A stretch of DNA of 64,000 nucleotides from Chryseobacterium sp. JAH (GTDB taxonomy: Bacteria; Bacteroidota; Bacteroidia; Flavobacteriales; Weeksellaceae), in assembly GCF_001507335.1 (NCBI RefSeq), contig NZ_LMAH01000001.1, positions 248,001 through 312,000 on the forward strand, in the 5' to 3' direction. The notes beneath the pieces were generated by a model. The model ran no database searches. It saw only the letters and a list, made by a program, of their open reading frames with translations, and was not told the DNA's origin. This document shows positions 26,830 to 33,938 of this stretch, one piece after another (the stretch's first letter is position 1; every line of letters begins with the position of its first letter). A program made the translations under genes and the position numbers.

Positions 26830-27417
26830 ATGGAAAATTTCACTGTCGTTCGCGGTTTGTTTGATGGAAGAAAAAGGCAATTGATAATCAATGGAAACTA
26901 TATCAAGTTTGAAAGTAAAGATAACAAGAAAGACCTTTTTAAAATCATTAATAAAGAAGATATTAGTGGTATTCGATACGGAATTCATTTCATAAAAGGT
27001 TTAGAATTTTACATTGGACGAGAATATCAGATTTTCATTAAGTCAAAATCAGGTAAAGAAGTAAAGATCAATTTCAAACTATTCTACAGAAGAAAATTAA
27101 AAGAAAAACATCAACTATTTTGTGACATCATAGATAAATTATGGTGTCTTTATTTAGATGACATGACAGAAAGCTTTTTAAAGAAGATTGAGGAAAAAGA
27201 AGATTTTTTCTTGTGTGGAATCCAGTTTTCAGCAGACAGAATTAAATTTAATAATAAAGAATTACTGTTCAAAGATTTAGAAATTAAAAATTATTATCAT
27301 TATTTTATGGTCTATTCCAAAAATGATTATTATCAGAATAAAATGCTATATTATCTGAAAGACGATAATGCAGTAATTGTTTCACATCTTTTAACAATTT
27401 TAAAAAGTCATGAATAA
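26830..27417 (+). CDS. Uncharacterised protein at the head of the bacillithiol-type cluster
   Basis: 195 residues, not recognised. It is rich in Lys, Phe, Tyr and Ile with no signal peptide or clear membrane helix. The N-terminal ~100 residues look like a beta-rich PH-like fold (GRKRQLIINGNYIKFES ... ISGIRYGIHFIKGLEFY), and the C-terminal part repeats a similar pattern (ADRIKFNNKELLFKDLE), so it may be two related domains. Its stop overlaps the next start by eight bases, which ties it to the bstA-like operon. Confidence 0.6.
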   Translation: MENFTVVRGLFDGRKRQLIINGNYIKFESKDNKKDLFKIINKEDISGIRYGIHFIKGLEFYIGREYQIFIKSKSGKEVKINFKLFYRRKLKEKHQLFCDIIDKLWCLYLDDMTESFLKKIEEKEDFFLCGIQFSADRIKFNNKELLFKDLEIKNYYHYFMVYSKNDYYQNKMLYYLKDDNAVIVSHLLTILKSHE

Positions 27418-27946
27418 TAGAGATATCAAAAAATTTCCGATCGGCAAATTTCACGAAAATAATACCGGTTGCGACATCGAGCTAGACAGCCACATCAAAG
27501 TGATCAAAAACTTTCCTGAAAAACTGAAAAAACTGATTGAAGATTTTTCTGATGAACAGCTAGACACGCCCTACAGAGAAGCTGGCTGGACGGTAAGACA
27601 ACTTATCAATCATCTGGCAGATAGTCACGCAAACAGTTTTATCCGTTTTAAACTGGCTCTCACAGAAGATAATCCTACAATAAAACCCTACGATGAAACA
27701 AAATGGGCTGAACTTCAAGACAGTGTCAATATGCCTGTAAAGCCTGCCATGAGAATGTTGAAAGGAATCCATCAAAGATGGTATGTTTTACTGAAAACAT
27801 TGACCAATAAACAATTTGAAAGAACTTTCCGTCATCCTGAAAAAGAAAACGACCATAATCTAAGATATTATCTGGCACTGTACTCCTGGCATTGCAATCA
27901 TCATTTTACACACATTGAGAATTTAAAGAAAGAAAAAGGTTGGTAA
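27410..27946 (+). CDS. bstA: YfiT/BstA-type bacillithiol transferase (DinB fold)
   Basis: 178 residues. DinB-type four-helix protein with three likely metal-binding histidines: His in NHLADSH and two in WHCNHHFTH. The family signature FPIGKF ... EAGWTVRQLINHLADSH matches Bacillus YfiT/BstA, which conjugates bacillithiol to electrophiles. Start overlaps the preceding gene by eight bases, and its end overlaps the DUF1569 gene by seven. Its neighbour YtxJ supports a bacillithiol context. Substrate unknown. Confidence 0.82.
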   Translation: MNNRDIKKFPIGKFHENNTGCDIELDSHIKVIKNFPEKLKKLIEDFSDEQLDTPYREAGWTVRQLINHLADSHANSFIRFKLALTEDNPTIKPYDETKWAELQDSVNMPVKPAMRMLKGIHQRWYVLLKTLTNKQFERTFRHPEKENDHNLRYYLALYSWHCNHHFTHIENLKKEKGW

Positions 27947-28401
27947 AAAAAAGTCTTCACAACAGAACAGATCTTGAAGAAATTGTGACAAGAATTTCCA
28001 AACTGAGCCAAAGCTCCCAAAGAAAATGGGGCAGGATGGAGGTTGCCCAAATGCTGACGCACTGCGAGCTTATTTTACAGGTTCCTTTAAAAAAAGTAGT
28101 CCTCCAGAAACCTAATTTTATTTTGAGAGCTATTGGAATTCTGACAAAAAAAGAAATTCAGATTTTTAATAACGGAATTCCACCGAATATGCCGAGTTTT
28201 CAAAAACTAATCGTTAATTTTGAGTGTGATTTTGAGGTTGCAAAAAAAAATCTACTGAACACGCTTAACGATTACATTAAGGCCTACGAAAATCATCTGT
28301 TACCAGATGACCATGCCCTTTTTGGAAAGATGAAAGAACAGGATTGGGGATTTTTAGAATACAAACACCTCAATCACCACTTGAAACAATTTTATGTATG
28401 A
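27940..28401 (+). CDS. DUF1569 family protein
   Basis: 153 residues beginning at a TTG codon (27940) that overlaps the end of the bstA-like gene by seven bases; no suitable ATG lies nearby. The pattern KWGRMEVAQMLTHCE and FGKMKEQDWGFLEYKHLNHHLKQF is the DUF1569 signature, a DinB-related helical fold with conserved histidines. By context it may be a second thiol-dependent transferase, but that is inference. It ends ATGA-coupled to ytxJ. Confidence 0.72.
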   Translation: MVKKSLHNRTDLEEIVTRISKLSQSSQRKWGRMEVAQMLTHCELILQVPLKKVVLQKPNFILRAIGILTKKEIQIFNNGIPPNMPSFQKLIVNFECDFEVAKKNLLNTLNDYIKAYENHLLPDDHALFGKMKEQDWGFLEYKHLNHHLKQFYV

Positions 28402-28781
28402 GTTTTTTTGATAAAATATTTGGAGGCAAACAGGAAGAAAACCAGTCTAAATCTTTCTGGAACATGATAGAATCTGAAAAAGATTTAGAAGAGGCAATTA
28501 AAAAATCCTATACAGCGAAAATTGCCATTTTCAAACATTCAACAAGCTGTTTTATCAGCAAAACGGTATTAAGAAATTTTGAAAAAGAGATTGAAGAATC
28601 ACAGGAAAATGGCACTACATTCTATTTTCTGGATCTTCTGGCACATAGAAATATTTCAAACAAAATTGCTGAAGACTTCGGAATACGGCATGAAAGTCCT
28701 CAATTGATCGTTATAGAAAACGGTAATGAAATTAATAATGCCTCTCACCAGGACATCACTTTAAGCCAGATAACCTCATGA
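28398..28781 (+). CDS. ytxJ: YtxJ, bacillithiol system thioredoxin-fold protein
   Basis: 127 residues from the ATG at 28398, which overlaps the previous stop by four bases; a longer in-frame start 18 codons upstream lies inside DUF1569 and is unlikely. Thioredoxin fold with the single-cysteine motif KHSTSCFISKTV, where relatives usually have a small residue or Pro after Cys, so Phe is unusual. YFLDLLAHRNISNKIAEDFGI and ESPQLIVIENG complete the family pattern. Thought to remove bacillithiol mixed disulfides. Confidence 0.82.
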   Translation: MSFFDKIFGGKQEENQSKSFWNMIESEKDLEEAIKKSYTAKIAIFKHSTSCFISKTVLRNFEKEIEESQENGTTFYFLDLLAHRNISNKIAEDFGIRHESPQLIVIENGNEINNASHQDITLSQITS

Positions 28782-29371
28782 GTAATATGACCAACTATTT
28801 AGCAAAAGTTTTAGAGGTTCCGGCGGAACGATTAAGCCTTTGCAGTGTGCAATATGAAATAAAGAAAGTCGCTAAAGGAGAGCTTTTGCTGCAATATGGT
28901 GAAGTTTGCCGTAATACTTTTTTTGTAGAGAAAGGACTTTTGAGAATGTTTTCCATTGACAAAAACGGTAAAGAACACATTATTCAGTTTGCTCCGGAAA
29001 ACTGGCTGATTGGTGACCGAAGCAGTCTCTACTTTAATGAAAAATCAAATTACTATATCGAAGCGGTAGAGGATTCTGAAGTTTCTGTTCTGCAACGTGA
29101 TTTTTTTAATAATCTTCTCGAAGAATTTCCTGACAGCATTGAAAAAAATGATTTAGTTCTTCAAAAGCACGTCAAGAGTTTACAAGACCGCATCAACTCG
29201 CTGCTTGGTGAAACTGCTGAAGAAAGATATTTAAAATTCATTAAAATGTACCCTGATTTATTACTCAGAGTTCCCCAATGGATGGTCGCATCATACCTTG
29301 GTATTACACCTGAAAGTTTAAGTCGTGTACGGAAAGAGTTGGCAAGGAAAAACTTTATAACAGACAAATAA
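28778..29371 (+). CDS. Crp/Fnr-family transcriptional regulator, last gene of the bacillithiol-type cluster
   Basis: 197 residues with a cNMP-binding-type beta barrel (about 20-130; VKKVAKGELLLQYGE, FFVEKGLLRMF) and a C-terminal winged helix whose recognition helix reads LGITPESLSRVRKEL, an FNR-like E..SR pattern. No cluster of four cysteines for iron-sulfur binding is present. The start overlaps the ytxJ stop by four bases, so it is translated with the cluster and may regulate it. Confidence 0.85.
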   Translation: MSNMTNYLAKVLEVPAERLSLCSVQYEIKKVAKGELLLQYGEVCRNTFFVEKGLLRMFSIDKNGKEHIIQFAPENWLIGDRSSLYFNEKSNYYIEAVEDSEVSVLQRDFFNNLLEEFPDSIEKNDLVLQKHVKSLQDRINSLLGETAEERYLKFIKMYPDLLLRVPQWMVASYLGITPESLSRVRKELARKNFITDK

Positions 29372-29375
29372 TAGT

Positions 29376-29726
29376 TTAATCCATATTCAAAATACTCACC
29401 AGCCGGTTCAGATATTCCTGTTCCATCATTACTTTCTCAAAAGATTTTTTTGCAAATACAGGGCAAACCTGTTTGTTTGAGGTGTGGTGTAGGGTGATGT
29501 CATTTTCAACAAATCCGTTAAAATTCAAAGCGTATTCTTTGATAAATTTATCGATCGTATTTCGTTTAATTTCACACAGAGTACTGTTCTGAATTTTTTG
29601 CAGAGAAGTAAGAATAAAAGATTTGTCGCCGGTAAAGTTGATGATATTGGCGATGAATTTTAAGTTTTCGTGTGGCATGCTGTTCATTTCCTGGCGAACA
29701 GCATGCGGTTGGTCTTCAAATATCAT
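29376..29726 (-). CDS. Uncharacterised 116-residue protein
   Basis: Not recognised. Mixed alpha-rich composition with two cysteines (STLCEIK, KQVCPVF) and no export signal. It follows the pyridoxamine-oxidase-like gene by 33 bases on the same strand and ends four bases from the convergent Crp/Fnr gene. An internal start at MPHENLKFI is possible. Coding status rests on length, tight packing and plausible composition only. Confidence 0.5.
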   Translation of the reverse strand: MIFEDQPHAVRQEMNSMPHENLKFIANIINFTGDKSFILTSLQKIQNSTLCEIKRNTIDKFIKEYALNFNGFVENDITLHHTSNKQVCPVFAKKSFEKVMMEQEYLNRLVSILNMD

Positions 29727-29759
29727 AGCTACATAGTTTTTCTGGTTTAAGTAGGCTTG

Positions 29760-30266
29760 TTATACAGTAGCGTTTCCCTCAACACCGTCTGAATTATCAG
29801 TTTTGTTTCCGGTAACTGCTGCTGCAACGAAACTTAACATACTGATCAGCTTTCCAGCTTTTGTATCCCAGTAGTAACTTTGTTTCGGCTCAACACGAAT
29901 AATGGATACGTTAGGATCATCTTTCCCGTCAAACCATGCATTGGCCATCGCCGACCATTTCTCTTCGATTGTAGATCTGTCAGTATAAATTGAAGCTTCT
30001 CCGTAGATTGAAAGATATTCTGAGTTGCTGTTGTTCATAAAAAACAATTGAACTCTGCGGTCATCTCTGATCTCAAAATTCTTGTTGCTTTCTTCGCTAC
30101 TTATAAACCATAAATTTCCTTCGTCATCAGTTTCCTGAAGTCCCATAGGTCTGGAAGTAATTGGTAACGTTTGTAGATCTGTTGCGAACATACAAATTCT
30201 AGCTTTTTCTGAAAGTTCTTTGATTTTTTTAATCGCCTCGATGTGCGTTAAATTTTCTGTTGACAT
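29760..30266 (-). CDS. Pyridoxamine 5'-phosphate oxidase-like general stress protein
   Basis: 168 residues with the split-barrel FMN-binding fold: RICMFATDLQTLPITSRPM, GNLWFISSEESNKNFEI, RVQLFFMNNSNSEYLSIYG, and the closing DDPNVSIIRVEPKQSYYWD typical of the general stress protein 26 group. It probably binds FMN or F420-like flavin and reduces or oxidises an unknown substrate under stress. No obvious -7 box. Confidence 0.85.
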   Translation of the reverse strand: MSTENLTHIEAIKKIKELSEKARICMFATDLQTLPITSRPMGLQETDDEGNLWFISSEESNKNFEIRDDRRVQLFFMNNSNSEYLSIYGEASIYTDRSTIEEKWSAMANAWFDGKDDPNVSIIRVEPKQSYYWDTKAGKLISMLSFVAAAVTGNKTDNSDGVEGNATV

Positions 30267-30623
30267 AATATTAATATTTAGTGTGATTGTAATAAAAAAA
30301 GAGAAGTGGTATTTTCTCTTGGTTAAAAAATTTCTAACTGATTTTTCAACTTCAAAAATCTAACCAAAATCAGAAAAAGGTATTAAAAATAGAAAATATT
30401 TTAAAATAATCAAAAAATCAATAATAAATTATAGCAGAATCACTAAATTATGATTCAAATCATAATATTTAATTAATTATTTTGATAATATGAAAATTCA
30501 GTTCACATTTATGTTAAAAAATGGAAATCATTAGCTTGATCTATTATGTTATTCAGTAAGGGCGCAGTAAGCATTTTGGCACAAAATATGTCTATAAAAT
30601 TCTAATAAAACTATTAAAATGAT
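30267..30623. promoter_or_regulatory. Divergent control region with an FNR-like palindrome (30448-30465 core)
   Basis: A 357-base gap between the stress oxidase gene (minus) and a Crp/Fnr gene (plus). It is very AT-rich apart from the palindrome ATTATGATT-CA-AATCATAAT (30447-30466), whose core TGATT-N2-AATCA resembles an FNR box. No TANNTTTG box was found at the usual spacing on either strand, so which gene it controls is unclear. Confidence 0.45.
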
Positions 30624-31238
30624 ATGAAAACGATCAGCTGTACTAAACTAGACGAAGATCTTTTAAAATCCTTCGGAGGTGAAATAAAATCTTTTAAAGA
30701 AGGAGAAAAGATTTTTCAACAGGGAGAGATTCCGATGTATTACTTCCAGATTGTAGAAGGGAAAGTGAAAGAAAATAATCAGGATAGTGAAGGCAGGGAG
30801 TTCATACATAATATCTTAGGTTCTGGACAGAGCTTCGGCGATTCTATGCTTTTCATAGATAAAAGATATCCTATTAATGCAGAAGCAATCACAGATTGCC
30901 GAGTGATTAAACTTGCCAAACCTAACTTCTTAAATCTTTTGGAAAAGCATCCGGAAACTTCTGTTCAAATCAATTCCTGTATGTCTCAAAGAATGCATTA
31001 TCAGTTTATTATGATGCAAAATTTAGCTTCAAATGATCCAGTGATCAGGCTTACAGGTTTATTGGAGTACTTAAAAAGTTTTCACAGTGATGATATTCCG
31101 CTATCGTTTCAGATACAGCTTACTAGACAGCAAATTGCCAATCTTACAGGTCTTCGTGTCGAAACGGTAATAAGAACCATTAAAAAAATGGAAAAGAACC
31201 TGACCGTAAAAATTGACAATCGAAAGATTTTCTTTTAA
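30624..31238 (+). CDS. Crp/Fnr-family transcriptional regulator (paralogue A)
   Basis: 204 residues. cNMP-binding-type domain about 15-125 (SFKEGEKIFQQGEIPMYYFQIVEG, read as one strand-rich block) and a C-terminal winged helix with TRQQIANLTGLRVETVIRTI, resembling the FNR recognition helix (E..xR). No iron-sulfur cysteine set. It is clearly related along its whole length to the regulator at 32041-32631, and both flank the SDR gene. A 33-base gap to the SDR gene suggests one transcript. Confidence 0.88.
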   Translation: MKTISCTKLDEDLLKSFGGEIKSFKEGEKIFQQGEIPMYYFQIVEGKVKENNQDSEGREFIHNILGSGQSFGDSMLFIDKRYPINAEAITDCRVIKLAKPNFLNLLEKHPETSVQINSCMSQRMHYQFIMMQNLASNDPVIRLTGLLEYLKSFHSDDIPLSFQIQLTRQQIANLTGLRVETVIRTIKKMEKNLTVKIDNRKIFF

Positions 31239-31271
31239 ATATCAAATAATTTAATTTTTAAACAAGCGAGA

Positions 31272-32015
31272 ATGCAGTTAGAAAACAAATCAGTCCTCAT
31301 TACAGGAGCTGACAGCGGAATAGGGAAGGCAGTAGCATTACTTTTCGCAAAGGAAGGAGCGCATATTGCAATTATGTACCGTACCGATGAAGAAGGTGCA
31401 GCGAAAGTTCAGAAAGAAATCATTTCAATAGGTAGAAAATCGATCATCCTGCAAGGCGACATCAACGATTCAGAATTCTGCAGGAAAGCCGTCGAAAAAA
31501 CGGTTTCAGAATTTGGTGGGTTAAATATCTTGGTCAATAATGCGGGTACCCAGTTTCCTTGTGATACTATTGAAAATTTAGAAGAAGAAAATATTCGGAC
31601 CACTTTTAATTCTAATATTATTGGGATGATTTTACTGACGAAGGCTGCATTTTCTTATTTAAAGGAAGGAGATTCGGTAATCAATACAACCTCGGCAACA
31701 GCATATCAGGGACATGAAGAACTTTTGGACTATTCTGCAACCAAGGGTGCAATTGTTTCGTTTACAAGATCATTGGCTTTGCAGTCTAAACCAAAAGGAA
31801 TCAGAGTAAATGCTGTGGCTCCGGGACCAGTGGCAACACCGCTGACAGAAGAGACTTTCGGGGAAGAGGAAGAAGATCAATCTAAACCACCATTGCAGAG
31901 AAACGCAACGGAAGATGAGATTGCTACAAGTTTTCTGTTCTTGGCTTCTGATCAGGCTGCTCAGATTACCGGACAGGTTATTCATCCCAATGGTGGATTA
32001 ATTGTGAACGGATAG
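31272..32015 (+). CDS. Classical SDR-family oxidoreductase
   Basis: 247 residues, NAD(P)-dependent. Cofactor motif TGADSGIGKAV, structural motif NNAG, catalytic Ser in NTTSATAYQG and Tyr/Lys in YSATKGA. The closing PGPVATPL and SDQAAQITGQVIHPNGG fit the glucose/3-oxoacyl reductase-like group. It is probably co-transcribed with the Crp/Fnr gene upstream and is convergent with the second Crp/Fnr gene. Substrate unknown. Confidence 0.9.
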   Translation: MQLENKSVLITGADSGIGKAVALLFAKEGAHIAIMYRTDEEGAAKVQKEIISIGRKSIILQGDINDSEFCRKAVEKTVSEFGGLNILVNNAGTQFPCDTIENLEEENIRTTFNSNIIGMILLTKAAFSYLKEGDSVINTTSATAYQGHEELLDYSATKGAIVSFTRSLALQSKPKGIRVNAVAPGPVATPLTEETFGEEEEDQSKPPLQRNATEDEIATSFLFLASDQAAQITGQVIHPNGGLIVNG

Positions 32016-32040
32016 ATTTAGATAGTAAGGAGATCAAGGA

Positions 32041-32631
32041 TTAGAAAAAGATCTTCCTGTTTTGTATCTTGAGGATTTCATTTTTCTCCATATTTTTTGT
32101 CACCCGAATCACGGTTTCTACACTCAATCCAGTAAGAGAGGCAAGTTGTTGTCTGGTGTAGGGAATTTGGAACGAATATTTCGAATGATCCTCATGCTGA
32201 TCTTTAAGATAATTCATCAGGGTTTTAAGCTTATTTTCAGGATTTTGGAACGACATACTCTGCATCATGATGTTCTTGTAGTACATCCTTTCTGAAATAA
32301 AGTTCAAAGTCGTTTCATACAGTTCAGGATTTTGTTTTAATAACTGAAGATAATTCTGTTTGGGCAGTCTGATTAACTTACAGTCTTCAATTGCCACAGC
32401 ATTTAAGGGGTAAGATCTTCCTGTAAAGAGTGGAGTAATAATGCTTTCGCCTTCAGAAATAATCCCTTGGATAAACTCTTTTCCCTGATCATTGAAGTTG
32501 TTTATTTTAAGTTTTCCTTCCACAATTTGATAATAATATTGAGGCGTATCGCCTTCAGAAAAAATCATCTCGTTGGTTTTAAAATTTTTACAATCTGCAC
32601 CATGAGAAAATAATAGGTCTTCATTAATCAT
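32041..32631 (-). CDS. Crp/Fnr-family transcriptional regulator (paralogue B)
   Basis: 196 residues from the ATG at 32631 (MINEDLLFSHG), which matches the start of paralogue A; an in-frame ATG 23 codons upstream adds an unrelated tail and is less likely. cNMP-binding-type domain, then winged helix TRQQLASLTGLSVETVIRVT and the shared ending KIQNRKIFF. No iron-sulfur cysteines. Together with paralogue A it brackets the SDR gene. Confidence 0.87.
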   Translation of the reverse strand: MINEDLLFSHGADCKNFKTNEMIFSEGDTPQYYYQIVEGKLKINNFNDQGKEFIQGIISEGESIITPLFTGRSYPLNAVAIEDCKLIRLPKQNYLQLLKQNPELYETTLNFISERMYYKNIMMQSMSFQNPENKLKTLMNYLKDQHEDHSKYSFQIPYTRQQLASLTGLSVETVIRVTKNMEKNEILKIQNRKIFF

Positions 32632-32800
32632 AAAAAATCTAAATTTTAAAACATTTGTGTTTATCCTTATAATTTGGTTTAAATAGGACTGTTTTAACAA
32701 GTTGTAAAGAAAAAAGAATTTTTATTAATAGTGAATTAATATGCTACCACACAGATACCACAAGGTTTTAGGTAGATGTAAGTGCAAATTTCACCCTTCG

Positions 32801-32812
32801 TGATTTCAATCA
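32801..32812 (+). promoter_or_regulatory. FNR-like operator upstream of the LuxR-type HTH gene
   Basis: TGATT-TC-AATCA is a perfect 5-bp-arm palindrome. Its centre (32806.5) is 41.5 bases before the transcription start predicted from the -7 box at 32837-32844, the classic class II activator position. It lies in the 320-base gap between a Crp/Fnr gene and the HTH gene. Confidence 0.5.
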
Positions 32813-32836
32813 TAAAAAGACATCTGTATAATCTAA

Positions 32837-32844
32837 TATATTTG
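32837..32844 (+). promoter_or_regulatory. -7 promoter box of the LuxR-type HTH gene
   Basis: TATATTTG fits TANNTTTG. Predicted start near 32848, with a leader of about 100 bases. Confidence 0.5.
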
Positions 32845-32951
32845 ATGGTTGGTTAATCATTAATCAGTAGAATTATTGTTGAAAAAATTAAAAAACAATA
32901 ATAAATAGTAATACTTCGTATGAAGAAAATAAAAATAATTGAGACAAGATC

Positions 32952-33251
32952 ATGAAAAATTTGGCAGAAGAAGAAATTATAAGATTGGCTAAAGACAATT
33001 CACCCCGCCTTTTGAGTAAGTTCAAAATTTCGTATCCGGATTTTTTTGAAAAACTGGCAGCTATACAACCTAATCTCCAAAATTCGGAATTGATATTTTG
33101 TATTTATCTAAAATTAAATTTAACGACCAAAGAAATTGCGACCTACACTTTTGTCACGCCAAAAGCAATACAAAACAGAAAGAACAGAATCAGAAAAAAA
33201 CTGAATATTGATTCGTCAGTCGACATTTACAAATGGTTTGATGAAATTTGA
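32952..33251 (+). CDS. Small LuxR-type helix-turn-helix protein
   Basis: 99 residues, essentially an HTH domain: LIFCIYLKLNLTTKEIATYTF followed by VTPKAIQNRKNRIRKKL. This resembles the DNA-binding end of flavobacterial TPR-HTH regulators, but here stands alone without a sensor domain. The frame starts cleanly at an ATG, so it may be a small regulator or a surviving domain of a larger gene. Convergent with pdeM six bases away. Confidence 0.72.
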   Translation: MKNLAEEEIIRLAKDNSPRLLSKFKISYPDFFEKLAAIQPNLQNSELIFCIYLKLNLTTKEIATYTFVTPKAIQNRKNRIRKKLNIDSSVDIYKWFDEI

Positions 33252-33257
33252 TTAAAT

Positions 33258-33902
33258 TTAAATTTCATAAATATCAGAATCCGTAAAAACAAAGTACATC
33301 CCTTTTTTAGGGATGTTTTTTGTATCCAGACCTGTAAACTCACTGAAAGCAGGTAATAATAATTGCTTAGAAGTTTGAGCAAAACAAGGTAATTTAATTT
33401 TCTTGACCGGAGAATTAATAACAAAACCAGGATGAATATGTCCTGTAATCTGAAATTTAGGATTCGAACGGTCAAAGTCGTGAACGAAAGAAATGTCATC
33501 AATTTCCAATGAAACACTTCTTGAATCCAAACATAATTTTTTTTCTAAAGTTTTCGAAATTCTATCGTGATTGCCTTCTACCAGACAGAATTTGATATCC
33601 GGATATCGACTTTGCCAAGTACAGAATTCATCCACTTCAGAATTGTTCCCAGCGTGTAATAAATCTCCGACAATAATAAATTTTTCAGGCCGGAAATTTT
33701 CAATTAAAATAGATAAACGCTCCAAATCATTTTTCATAATATGATTCGCCAGAGCAATCCCATTTTTTCGGAAATGAGCGGTTTTCCCAATGTGCAAATC
33801 TGAAAAAATCAATGCTTTTTCCTTTTCCCAAAACAACGCACGTTGATTCGTTAGAGTGAAAATTTCGCTTTGAATCAATATATTTTTAGTTGCTATATTC
33901 AT
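33258..33902 (-). CDS. pdeM: Ligase-associated DNA damage response endonuclease PdeM
   Basis: Calcineurin-like metallophosphoesterase of 214 residues with two-metal motifs DLHIGKTAHFRK, GDLLHAG, EGNHDR, and GHIHPGF. Last gene of the four-gene minus-strand cluster exonuclease-ligase-helicase-PdeM, the standard ligase-associated repair set. It probably processes damaged DNA ends together with its neighbours. Starts 37 bases after the helicase gene. Confidence 0.9.
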   Translation of the reverse strand: MNIATKNILIQSEIFTLTNQRALFWEKEKALIFSDLHIGKTAHFRKNGIALANHIMKNDLERLSILIENFRPEKFIIVGDLLHAGNNSEVDEFCTWQSRYPDIKFCLVEGNHDRISKTLEKKLCLDSRSVSLEIDDISFVHDFDRSNPKFQITGHIHPGFVINSPVKKIKLPCFAQTSKQLLLPAFSEFTGLDTKNIPKKGMYFVFTDSDIYEI

Positions 33903-33938
33903 AATAAAGTGGACGTTCGAGGATTGATGATGGAAGTT

